Assembly (NCBI GenBank): GCA_963677165.2
Contig: CAXXSX010000001.1
Location: 186,001 to 250,000 of the forward strand
Direction of reading: 5' to 3'
Origin: JAFGXT01 sp963677165
GTDB taxonomy: Bacteria; Verrucomicrobiota; Lentisphaeria; Victivallales; SZUA-371
DNA length: 64,000 nucleotides
The notes under the pieces were generated by a model. That model saw nothing but the letters and a program-made list of their open reading frames with translations, made no database searches and was not told the DNA's origin. Positions within the stretch are counted from its first letter, which is position 1; every line of letters starts with the position of its first letter. The translations under genes were made by a program, and so were the position numbers. This document shows, piece after piece, positions 1 through 6,872 of the stretch.

Positions 1-842
1 ATTTGGGATTTCGATGGTGGTACGGTGTTTTTCATCAGGTCATTGAAGCCGGTGTTTTCGTACTTCATGCCGGAATGATGAAACGGTAGAAGTACGACTC
101 CGGTTATATTATCCAGCTTCCCGATAAAATCAATAAATGCACCGATGCTTTCACGATCCGCGTTGAAATCGGGAATTACGGGGATGCGTATTTCGATAGG
201 GATTCCGCATCGTGACAAACGTTGCAGGTTATCAATGCTTTTGCGGTTTGACGCACCGATATATTCCCGATGAAGTGAGTCATTCATGTGTTTCAGATCG
301 TAAAGAAACATATCCGTATGGGGAATAACGCTTTCAAATGCCGACCAGTTAACCGCGCCGGAAGTGTCGACCGCACGATGAATTCCCGCTTTCCCGAGCC
401 GAATCAGCAGTTCTTCGCAGAATTTATCCTGGAGTAGCGGCTCCCCGCCTGATAAAGTACAGCCGCCGCCTGACTGCTCATAAAATGTAATATCTTCCAG
501 TACGGCGTTTTCCGCTTCGGCTACGTCAATTTCTTTGCCGTAAAGTTCCAGGGCTCCCGGCAGGCATGCGGAAACGCATTTTCCGCAGTTCGTACACAGT
601 TCTCGTTTGAAAATATGTTGTCCTTCGGCAATAATGTGGGCGTTGTTTGGACATGCTTCCACACATTTTCCGCAACCGACGCATTTCCCGGGAATAAATC
701 CGATTACCGGTTGGGAAGTCATGCTTTCGGGATTATGGCACCAGCGACAGCGCAACGGACAGCCCTTAAAAAATATCGTTGTTCTGATTCCGGGACCGTC
801 GTGAACTGCCATGCGTTTAATGTCAACAATATATCCTGTCAT
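1..842 (-). CDS. Glycyl-radical enzyme activating protein (radical SAM), 3' end outside window
   Basis: This is the activase that uses S-adenosylmethionine and a [4Fe-4S] cluster to install the glycyl radical on its partner enzyme in the cytoplasm. The start ATG at 842 lies one base after the stop of the glycyl-radical enzyme gene, so the two are co-translated. The protein begins MTGYIVDIKRMAVHDGPGIR and has the radical-SAM cysteine cluster CPLRCRWCHNPES near residues 29-38. Two ferredoxin-like clusters follow (CVGCGKCVEACP and CTNCGKCVSACLPGA), as is typical of the activases of PFL2-like eliminases, then SGGEPLLQ. About 280 codons are visible and the reading frame leaves the window at base 1. 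Family assignment is confident; the substrate of the system is unknown. Confidence 0.93.
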   Translation of the reverse strand, partial: MTGYIVDIKRMAVHDGPGIRTTIFFKGCPLRCRWCHNPESMTSQPVIGFIPGKCVGCGKCVEACPNNAHIIAEGQHIFKRELCTNCGKCVSACLPGALELYGKEIDVAEAENAVLEDITFYEQSGGGCTLSGGEPLLQDKFCEELLIRLGKAGIHRAVDTSGAVNWSAFESVIPHTDMFLYDLKHMNDSLHREYIGASNRKSIDNLQRLSRCGIPIEIRIPVIPDFNADRESIGAFIDFIGKLDNITGVVLLPFHHSGMKYENTGFNDLMKNTVPPSKSQ

Positions 843-843
843 T

Positions 844-2907
844 TTATACAGCCTCCGACATCGTGATAAAGATATCCTGTTCTTCCGGCGACAGATCAAT
901 AAAGCGGAGGTTCCAGCCGCATACCCGCACCTGAAGATTGGCATATTTCTCCGGCTGCCGTTGGGCTTTGCGAAGTATATCGCGATCAAATATATTAAAC
1001 TGGATCGCAATGCCGCCTTTCGCGAAGTGACTGTGGATAAGCGATATCAGGGTATCAATACCTCTGCCGCCGTTGATTACGCTGGGATGCAGCATAATAT
1101 CCAGGACCGTTCCGTTGGGAAACTGCTTAAGGTTTATTTTCGTTACGGAATTGATCAAGGAGGTTATACCGTTTTTATCGAGTCCCGGGGTTGCACTGGT
1201 ATTCATGGTCAGAGGAGTACCGGCGAGGCGTCCATCGGGCAGGGCACCGGTATTTGCTCCGAGCTGTTGCGCCGCGACAATAATACCGTACAGTGCGGCC
1301 TGGAAGACTCCGCCTCTCGCGTTCGGTTCATGGTTAATTGCGACTCCTAGAAAATCACTGATTTTCACTGCCAACTGGTCGACTTGTTCGATATTGTTGC
1401 CCCATTTGGGGACTCTGTGAACGGCTTCCAGTCTCAATTCTTCATAACCTTGCCAGTTGGCCTCCAGGGCCTGTTTCATATCACTCATGCCGCAACGTTT
1501 TTCTTCATATACAAGCTGGCGGATAACAGCCAGTGAATCTACCGCATTGGCCAAACCCGTACAGCATATCCCACTGGTATTGTATTTTGCGCCAGCCTGG
1601 GAAGTATCCAGTCCACGCTGAAAACATGATTCCATCGGTCCGGAAAACAACGGGGCCGGATTGATCTTTGACCACAATTTTTCCCAGCGCCGAATCTGGT
1701 TCATTGTTTCGTTTAATTTATCTTTCAGGAGATCAATATATGCGTCATAAAAGTTTTCAAAAGTATCGTAGTTTCCGGTTTTAATCAATTCTTCAATCGG
1801 TTTGGCCAGATTGAATGATCCCGCTCCCGAACAGTTGAGCTCTTTGCCCATTACTGCAGGTTCGTAACAACCGATGAGAATATAATCTTCCGCGTCCTCA
1901 CGGCTTTTTCCGTTTTGCGTTAATATTTCTATGTGGGCGTCGTTGTTCACAATTACAATACCGGTGCAGCCGTCGCTGATACATTCTGTAATAATTTTTT
2001 GAAATGCCGCTGGCGTACTTTTTGACAGGCGTACATGAAATTTGGGATCAACCGTGCGCATTTCATGATATGCCTCGAAAGCCGTATAGGTGAAAGCTAC
2101 TGCGTCGGGTCCGAAGGTAAAAGGTTTTCCAAAACGTTTTCCCATGGTTTTCGCGAAAAACTTTATCCAGTAATATTTGAGAAGTTCTTTGGTTGATTCG
2201 CGGGTCAGGCGTCCATCCTTGATATCTTTTTCGTAGTATTTATTATACAACAGATCAAAACGTCCCATTGATCGAACTTCGATTCCGTCAAGTTCAATCA
2301 GTTCATGGTATATATAGCTGAGCTGCAGAGCTTCCTTTAATGTTTTCGGCGGTCTTTCCGCCAGAGGAGCTAAACCCAGTTCCGGCTGGAGTTGATCAAA
2401 ACGTTTGATGAGCTCAATAATTCCGTCGAACACCAAAGCTACTGCAGCGTGATATACTCCCGATGCTCCGGCTGCTCTGTCTCTGATTTGCTTTATTCCC
2501 ATATCAAGCAGACTTTTCCAGTCGGGACAGATGTGACTATTGCTGTCCAGTTGAGCGATATAAAATCCGTCACCGTTCGGATAATTGTCTCCGAATTCTT
2601 TAATTCGTTCTTCGTTTCCCCATTGATTTCTGAGTTTGATCAGCATATTGCTGTGTTCGATTTTTCCCACAAAATAATCGCCGGGCTCGGATGCAATTCT
2701 GGCATGGCGGCACAGCAGATTAAGCAACCATGCTTTCGTGAGGATTCGTGATTCATCGGGATTTGCGCTGCGGTGTTCGTTAAATTGGAGCTGTAGCTCT
2801 TCCGTGGACTGGCCTGACTGGCGCTCAAAAGTGATATCCTGATACTGATTTTCAAGTATATGTCGGACTTTATCAAACGGTTCCGGACTTTTTATATCTT
2901 TTTTCAT
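844..2907 (-). CDS. Glycyl-radical enzyme (PFL2-like eliminase family), substrate unknown
   Basis: A 687-residue glycyl-radical enzyme. The thiyl-radical motif GCYEP gives Cys347 and Glu349, and the C-terminal radical site is RVCGW with Gly at about residue 664. GCxE with a catalytic Glu is the signature of the eliminases (glycerol/diol dehydratase, choline lyase, hydroxyproline dehydratase), whereas PFL has paired cysteines. The chosen ATG at 2907 has GGAAGT just upstream; a start six codons earlier (2925) lacks this. The protein is shorter than usual (most members are about 760-850 residues), with the N-terminal part compact. Its activase follows directly and an AraC regulator is divergent from it, so substrate-induced expression is likely. 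The substrate cannot be read from the sequence. Confidence 0.9.
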   Translation of the reverse strand: MKKDIKSPEPFDKVRHILENQYQDITFERQSGQSTEELQLQFNEHRSANPDESRILTKAWLLNLLCRHARIASEPGDYFVGKIEHSNMLIKLRNQWGNEERIKEFGDNYPNGDGFYIAQLDSNSHICPDWKSLLDMGIKQIRDRAAGASGVYHAAVALVFDGIIELIKRFDQLQPELGLAPLAERPPKTLKEALQLSYIYHELIELDGIEVRSMGRFDLLYNKYYEKDIKDGRLTRESTKELLKYYWIKFFAKTMGKRFGKPFTFGPDAVAFTYTAFEAYHEMRTVDPKFHVRLSKSTPAAFQKIITECISDGCTGIVIVNNDAHIEILTQNGKSREDAEDYILIGCYEPAVMGKELNCSGAGSFNLAKPIEELIKTGNYDTFENFYDAYIDLLKDKLNETMNQIRRWEKLWSKINPAPLFSGPMESCFQRGLDTSQAGAKYNTSGICCTGLANAVDSLAVIRQLVYEEKRCGMSDMKQALEANWQGYEELRLEAVHRVPKWGNNIEQVDQLAVKISDFLGVAINHEPNARGGVFQAALYGIIVAAQQLGANTGALPDGRLAGTPLTMNTSATPGLDKNGITSLINSVTKINLKQFPNGTVLDIMLHPSVINGGRGIDTLISLIHSHFAKGGIAIQFNIFDRDILRKAQRQPEKYANLQVRVCGWNLRFIDLSPEEQDIFITMSEAV

Positions 2908-3012
2908 GACACTTCCTTGATACAATATTGACTGTATTACTTGGTGTGTTATAATTATACATCGTTTTGGTGTTTGTTTGAATAGGAAAAAATATCAATA
3001 ACTTATGATTTT

Positions 3013-3834
3013 ATGCCTGTAGATAATAAAATAGAAATAATGAACCGGCATTCGTACCTTAATATGCGGTTGCTCCATGCTGCGATCGGTACCTATCCGT
3101 GCCATGGAGAAAGAAGTGTGATGACGGTTAATCGGGTCATTGTGGTATTTGCCGATTCAGGCGAAGAAAAGAGTACGATCAGGGATTCTATTTCCGGCGA
3201 GACATTTTGTCTTACTCCGGGATACTTGTATTTTATGCCGTGTAATCATCCTTCTGACTGGGATTTGACTGAGACGATCCGTTTTGTTTCCCTGCATTTT
3301 AATCTGGAATTCTTCTATGGTTTCGATGTTTTTTACAACTATCAAGGATGTTATGCATGTGAGAATCAGGCGCTGGCAGCCAAGCTGCCCGGAGTACTTG
3401 AAAATGATAAAAGTATAAAGACTCTGTGTTGTATCAATGAGATATTATTTGAGCTGTGCGATGAACTACTTTCGTTACGTCCTGATCTGGATGATTTTAA
3501 CGCGCCGATGTGGCATCGCTATGAAAAAATATTCAAGTATACAGAACGCTTTGGTGATGCATCAACGTCCGTTGTTGATTTGGCGGAGATACTTGGTGTC
3601 AGGAATAATGTCTTTTCCCGAAACTTTAGTCGTGATATTGGCATGAGCCCTAAAACATTCCTTCAGAATACCATTACCAGAAAAGCTTCTGAAATGTTGC
3701 TGGCTCCTGATAAGACGATAAAAGAAATTGCGGATCGACTGAAATTCAGTTCAGAATATTATTTTTCTAATTTCTTTAAACGGCAGACCGGCATGTCTCC
3801 AAGTGAGTTCAAGGCTCAGTATGGATTAAAATAA
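3013..3834 (+). CDS. AraC family transcriptional regulator
   Basis: A 273-residue regulator with an N-terminal cupin-like ligand domain (about 25-110, including LTPGYLYFMPCNHPSDW) and a C-terminal double helix-turn-helix (about 175-270). The second HTH carries the usual signature around IKEIADRLKFSSEYYFSNFF and TGMSPSEFK. It is divergent from the glycyl-radical enzyme gene across about 105 bases and so probably controls it and its activase. The start is uncertain because no clear Shine-Dalgarno sequence precedes base 3013; an internal ATG at 3040 is possible. AraC regulators of this type in carbohydrate-degrading PVC bacteria usually sense a sugar or polyol, which is inference here. Confidence 0.88.
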   Translation: MPVDNKIEIMNRHSYLNMRLLHAAIGTYPCHGERSVMTVNRVIVVFADSGEEKSTIRDSISGETFCLTPGYLYFMPCNHPSDWDLTETIRFVSLHFNLEFFYGFDVFYNYQGCYACENQALAAKLPGVLENDKSIKTLCCINEILFELCDELLSLRPDLDDFNAPMWHRYEKIFKYTERFGDASTSVVDLAEILGVRNNVFSRNFSRDIGMSPKTFLQNTITRKASEMLLAPDKTIKEIADRLKFSSEYYFSNFFKRQTGMSPSEFKAQYGLK

Positions 3835-3840
3835 GTATCT

Positions 3841-4650
3841 TTAGATGGAACGTACGAATTTTCCAGGAGTAATCCCGGTGCGCTGCTTAAATTGACGGGC
3901 GAAGGCGTATACGTCATTGTAATCCAGAGCATCGGCTGTTTCTAACTGGGTCTTTCCACTGCTCAACATTTGTTTGGCAAATTCGATTCGTTTATCAAGA
4001 CGGTAATCCCCGGGACTGATTCCCAGTTTCGCCGCGAACAATTTTCTGAAATTATTATATCCCATTCCAGTACGACGGGCGATTTCCTGAAGAGAAAGTT
4101 TTAAGTTTGCCGGATCGTTGATTATATTCCTGGCTTTTTCAATGCGAGGATCAAGCTCCGAATGGTTGAGGTGATGTGGGGCAAGAATATTTTCCGACAA
4201 TTTCATCAGGTCGGCCGCGAGGGGCCAGCTGAATTCATTTTTCTCTCCATGTTTTTGTAGAAATAAACGAAATTCCGTGATGATTTTTTGATCTATGCCG
4301 ATTTCATATACCGGAGCTTTTGACAGTCGCGGATGCGTAGACATCATAAACTCCCATCCCGGACGCGGCAAACCGATGAAAAAACGGAACTGAGGAATTC
4401 TCCCGTAAAATTCCAGTCGATATTTCATACCCGGAAGACGTTGGCAGACCATGCCCGGTTTGAGTTCTATTTCGGTGTCCTCCAAAGTCAATTTTCCGCC
4501 ACCGGTAATAATATAACTTAATGACCAGTGTTCATTACAGTCTGACTGCCTGAATTCCTTCTGGTTCCTGCGGGTGCGACCACAATACATAACGCGTTCC
4601 TGCAGGATCAGGTTTCTGATTCCGGTAATGTCTGTTTTATCATATTTCAC
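3841..4650 (-). CDS. AraC family transcriptional regulator
   Basis: A second AraC-type regulator of 269 residues, convergent with the first and separated from it by six bases. The N-terminal beta domain (about 30-100, with the segment LEDTEIELKPGMVCQRLPG) is followed by a C-terminal double HTH (about 170-268: LQEIARRTGMGYNNFRKLFA, then the TADALDYNDVYAFARQFK helices and RTGITPGKF). It diverges from the FAD-dependent oxidoreductase gene over about 100 bases that contain the palindrome ATATAATTAATTATAT, so regulation of that gene is the simplest reading. It is not a duplicate of its neighbour: similarity appears limited to the DNA-binding domain. Confidence 0.88.
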   Translation of the reverse strand: MKYDKTDITGIRNLILQERVMYCGRTRRNQKEFRQSDCNEHWSLSYIITGGGKLTLEDTEIELKPGMVCQRLPGMKYRLEFYGRIPQFRFFIGLPRPGWEFMMSTHPRLSKAPVYEIGIDQKIITEFRLFLQKHGEKNEFSWPLAADLMKLSENILAPHHLNHSELDPRIEKARNIINDPANLKLSLQEIARRTGMGYNNFRKLFAAKLGISPGDYRLDKRIEFAKQMLSSGKTQLETADALDYNDVYAFARQFKQRTGITPGKFVRSI

Positions 4651-4694
4651 AAATATATTCTCATTTATTACATTTATTGATGCGTGTTTTCTGT

Positions 4695-4710
4695 ATATAA
4701 TTAATTATAT
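4695..4710. promoter_or_regulatory. Perfect 16-bp AT palindrome between divergent araC-like and FAD oxidoreductase genes
   Basis: The sequence ATATAATTAATTATAT is its own reverse complement and sits midway between the divergent starts at 4650 and 4752. It overlaps a possible TATAAT hexamer (4696-4701). An AT-only palindrome can arise by chance in this base composition, and AraC proteins usually bind direct repeats, so the operator reading is weak. Confidence 0.3.
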
Positions 4711-4751
4711 TGTGAATAATATAAATATCAAATTTTAAAAAGGTTTTGGTT

Positions 4752-6128
4752 ATGAGTAAAAAGCACATTGCTGTTTCCGAAGAAGTGGAAATTAAGGGAT
4801 ATCCCGATGTGATGGTGATTGGCGGAGGCCCTGCCGGGGCAGGGACGGCGATTTCTGCGGCGCGTCTTGGACTTGATGTGTTGGTTGTTGAACAGACAAA
4901 TGCGCTTGGCGGCATTGCCACGTCCGGACTGCATGGGCATATCTGCAAAATGGATGCTGAAGGCGGAAAAGAACGAGTTGTTGGAGGGCTTACTCATGAA
5001 CTGGGAGAACTTGTCGAAAAGCGCGGCTTTGGCTCGTACGGCAAAAGCAGTATCGATTTCGAGGTTGAAGGACTTAAGCTGATTCTGGAGGAATTGTTCC
5101 AGAAAGAAAAAATCAATTTCCTTTATTACACGCAGTTTTCGGATGTGATTGTGGAAGAAGGCAAAGTTACCGCGGTGATCATTCAGAATAAAAGCGGACG
5201 TCAGGCATATTGTCCGAAAGTTGTGGTTGACTGTACCGGCGATGGCGATGTCGCAGCGAAAGCCGGAGTACCGTTTGAATTCGGACGCCCCGAGGATTAC
5301 GCGACCCAGCCCATGACGTTGATGTTCCAGCTTGGCGGATTGGATGTTGACAAGATAAACCAGTTCCGTTTTCATGACTATTCGGAAAAATACAATGACA
5401 ATACAAGAAAATTCTGGAAGCTGACCGAAGTCTGGAAAGAAGCACAGAGAAAGGGTGACATGGAGCTATTCCAGGATGGCATTATGGGCTGGTGGTGGAC
5501 CCCGACGCGTCCTGATCAGCTGGGAATTAATTTTACTCATATTTTTGGTCGTGACTGCACGAAAACCGAAGATATTACTTATGCTACAGTAGAGGGGAGG
5601 CGGCAGGCGTACCATACCGCCGAGGTCTACCGTAAATATATTCCGGGAATGGAAAACTGCTGGGTGAGCCATTGCGCGGCGTTGATCGGAACCCGTGAAT
5701 CCCGTCGCATTATGGGAAAGTATAAAATTACCGAGGAGGATATTATGGAACAGTGCCGGTTTGACGATAGCATCGGCTACGGCTCGTTTTTTATTGATAT
5801 CCACAACTGTACTGGACCGGGAATGGACGCGGAAACCTGGAATCCGCCGGAACATTTTAAATATCAGATTCCGTATCGTGCGCTGGTGCCGCGGAACATC
5901 GACAATATGCTGGTGGCGGGACGTTGCATATCCTGTACCCATGTGGCGCTGGGTTCCCTTCGGGTAATGCCGCAATGCATTCTGGAAGGCGAAGCCTGCG
6001 GAGCCGCCGCGTTTGAGGCAATCCGGGATAAATGCGCCATGCGCGACGTTAACATAAAAAATGTCCAGCAAACATTAAGAAGCCGTAACTCCATTGTCTT
6101 CGACGAGGATATCGTTCCGGTTGCTTGA
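4752..6128 (+). CDS. FAD-dependent oxidoreductase (FAD_oxidored / PF12831-like)
   Basis: A 458-residue flavoprotein. The dinucleotide-binding fold is at the N-terminus (VMVIGGGPAGAGTAISAAR, about 20-38), followed by the glutamate-containing VVEQTNALGG segment. Middle motifs are VVDCTGDGDVAAKAGVPFE (about 157-175) and, near the end, NMLVAGRCISCTHVALGSLR. That end motif is characteristic of the PF12831 group found beside carbohydrate-active genes in Planctomycetes and Lentisphaerae. ATG 4752 is preferred to the TTG two codons earlier because AGG at 4741-4743 gives normal spacing. No signal peptide is present, so it is cytoplasmic. Substrate unknown; with the glycyl-radical enzyme it may form one anaerobic catabolic route, which is inference. 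Confidence 0.85.
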   Translation: MSKKHIAVSEEVEIKGYPDVMVIGGGPAGAGTAISAARLGLDVLVVEQTNALGGIATSGLHGHICKMDAEGGKERVVGGLTHELGELVEKRGFGSYGKSSIDFEVEGLKLILEELFQKEKINFLYYTQFSDVIVEEGKVTAVIIQNKSGRQAYCPKVVVDCTGDGDVAAKAGVPFEFGRPEDYATQPMTLMFQLGGLDVDKINQFRFHDYSEKYNDNTRKFWKLTEVWKEAQRKGDMELFQDGIMGWWWTPTRPDQLGINFTHIFGRDCTKTEDITYATVEGRRQAYHTAEVYRKYIPGMENCWVSHCAALIGTRESRRIMGKYKITEEDIMEQCRFDDSIGYGSFFIDIHNCTGPGMDAETWNPPEHFKYQIPYRALVPRNIDNMLVAGRCISCTHVALGSLRVMPQCILEGEACGAAAFEAIRDKCAMRDVNIKNVQQTLRSRNSIVFDEDIVPVA

Positions 6129-6187
6129 TTTGTAAGGCGTCACTTATTTCGGAAGATTAAATGTGACTGTTGTGCTTGGCGCATTTG

Positions 6188-6313
6188 CTGGTAGGGCTCG
6201 CTCTCCGAGCGTGCCGTTGGCACACCAGTGCCGCAGAGAAAACTTTAAATTCCATTGGTATTCGTCTGCCGCTGATGCGGCAGCGGCGCGCTGCGGAGAA
6301 CACGCCCTACCAG
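6188..6313. repeat. MITE-like element with terminal inverted repeats and internal hairpins
   Basis: The element begins CTGGTAGGGC (6188-6197) and ends with its exact reverse complement GCCCTACCAG (6304-6313). Between them lie several perfect small hairpins, including GTGCC-GTT-GGCAC and CTGCCGC-TGAT-GCGGCAG. It has no coding capacity; the 71-codon frame through it is not credible. It lies between the FAD oxidoreductase gene and the trp promoter. The motif TCTCCGAGCG recurs in the palindromic element at 50704-50873, and its terminus resembles the unit at 54797, so a family of related non-autonomous repeats is likely. Confidence 0.7.
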
Positions 6314-6393
6314 AAAAAGGCTTGTTATATGTCTCTGCGAAAAGAGTGAGATACCTTAATTTACTAAAATTTGATTAAATGCGTATAAAACTC

Positions 6394-6422
6394 TTGACAG
6401 AAACAAAATCAGGTGATATATA
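6394..6422 (+). promoter_or_regulatory. trp operon promoter
   Basis: A consensus -35 box TTGACA (6394-6399) is followed by a 17-base spacer and the -10 box TATATA (6417-6422). The expected transcription start (about 6428-6431) lies just before the ATG of the Trp-rich leader peptide at 6432. It is the strongest sigma-70-type promoter upstream of trpE. Confidence 0.8.
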
Positions 6423-6431
6423 TTTATCATT

Positions 6432-6479
6432 ATGAATACGAAAGCAGAAAAATTTTATTGGTGGTGGCTCCAGCGGTGA
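6432..6479 (+). CDS. trpL: trp operon leader peptide (attenuator peptide)
   Basis: A 15-codon ORF encodes MNTKAEKFYWWWLQR, with three consecutive tryptophan codons (6459-6467), then a stop at 6477-6479. It is followed by an intrinsic terminator and, further down, by trpE, which is the classic arrangement for ribosome-mediated attenuation. When charged tRNA-Trp is scarce the ribosome should stall on the Trp run. No Shine-Dalgarno sequence precedes the ATG, and the promoter predicts a transcript starting only one to four bases upstream, so the peptide may be translated from a leaderless mRNA. Confidence 0.85.
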   Translation: MNTKAEKFYWWWLQR

Positions 6480-6568
6480 TATCCGTGAGGAGACTTGTTT
6501 TCTGTACTCGTACAAGTGAAGAAAGTATCGCGGATTGATCCAAAAGGTCAATCCGCTTTTTTTGTTTT
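6480..6568 (+). terminator. trp attenuator: antiterminator segment plus rho-independent terminator
   Basis: The terminator is a perfect 9-bp stem, GCGGATTGA (6530-6538) with TCAATCCGC (6548-6556), followed by TTTTTTTGTTTT. Upstream, ATCCGTG (6481-6487) can pair with CGCGGAT (6529-6535), giving an alternative antiterminator of seven pairs with one G-U. That segment would be free when a ribosome stalls at the Trp codons and masked when it reaches the stop codon, as the attenuation model requires. An intervening ACTTGT/ACAAGT hairpin (6492-6517) separates the parts. The pairing is seen in the sequence; the switching is inferred. Confidence 0.8.
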
Positions 6569-6607
6569 AACAGGTTAAATTTTTGAGAAATATAGAAGTT
6601 TTGAAGT

Positions 6608-6715
6608 ATGAATAGAATTTATGACAATAGTAATGCCGTTTTCAGCTGGCGTTGGCGTAACATCAAAGAAGATTCTGTGGTGTTTACTCTCTATTCGTGC
6701 CGTTGGCGCAGATAA
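6608..6715 (+). CDS. Possible second Trp-containing leader ORF upstream of trpE
   Basis: A 35-codon ORF lies between the first attenuator terminator and a second one. It begins MNRIYDNSNAV and contains three Trp codons, in SWRWR (6644-6658) and CRWRR (6698-6712). A plausible ribosome site, AGAAG (6594-6598), is nine bases from the ATG. Its stop codon lies four bases before the left arm of the second terminator, so ribosome position could affect that hairpin. Trp is about 9 percent of the residues, far above average, but no strong antiterminator partner could be found. This is a hypothesis; it may be non-coding leader RNA. Confidence 0.45.
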   Translation: MNRIYDNSNAVFSWRWRNIKEDSVVFTLYSCRWRR

Positions 6716-6718
6716 TTC

Positions 6719-6758
6719 AAGCCGTGAATCTTCATATATTTTTGATTCACGGCTTTTT
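6719..6758 (+). terminator. Second intrinsic terminator in the trp leader, upstream of trpE
   Basis: A perfect 12-bp stem, AAGCCGTGAATC (6719-6730) with GATTCACGGCTT (6744-6755), ends in a run of five T. It lies about 115 bases before trpE and downstream of both the trp promoter and the first attenuator, so transcription of the operon must pass it. This makes it a conditional terminator or a strong damping element. Confidence 0.75.
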
Positions 6759-6763
6759 CATTG

Positions 6764-6830
6764 TCCGTACGACGGACGGCGTAAGTATTGCTTCAAACTT
6801 CGCACTTTGTGCTACGGAAGCGGGAAATGA
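6764..6830 (+). repeat. Interspersed palindromic repeat, family A copy 1
   Basis: This copy contains the core GTCCGTACGACGGACGGCG, which forms a GTCCGT-ACG-ACGGAC hairpin. It is followed by a segment resembling TTGCTTCAAACTTCGC and ending GGAAGCGGGAAA. Related copies lie at 43339-43411 and 57368-57436, and an inverted core lies at 40509-40536. Here it is part of the trpE 5' untranslated region. Confidence 0.65.
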
Positions 6831-6872
6831 AAACAAAATTTAAATATCATATTTATATATAAGGAAGAACAA

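Noticed and set aside
811..1350. 179-codon plus-strand frame
   Set aside because: It lies opposite the well-supported glycyl-radical enzyme gene, has no family motif and no ribosome site; it is a shadow of the codon pattern.
4728..5375. 215-codon minus-strand frame
   Set aside because: It is antisense to the FAD oxidoreductase gene, which carries clear nucleotide-binding motifs.
6163..6378. 71-codon frame upstream of the trp promoter
   Set aside because: It runs through a palindromic repeat element and has no ribosome site or recognisable protein features.
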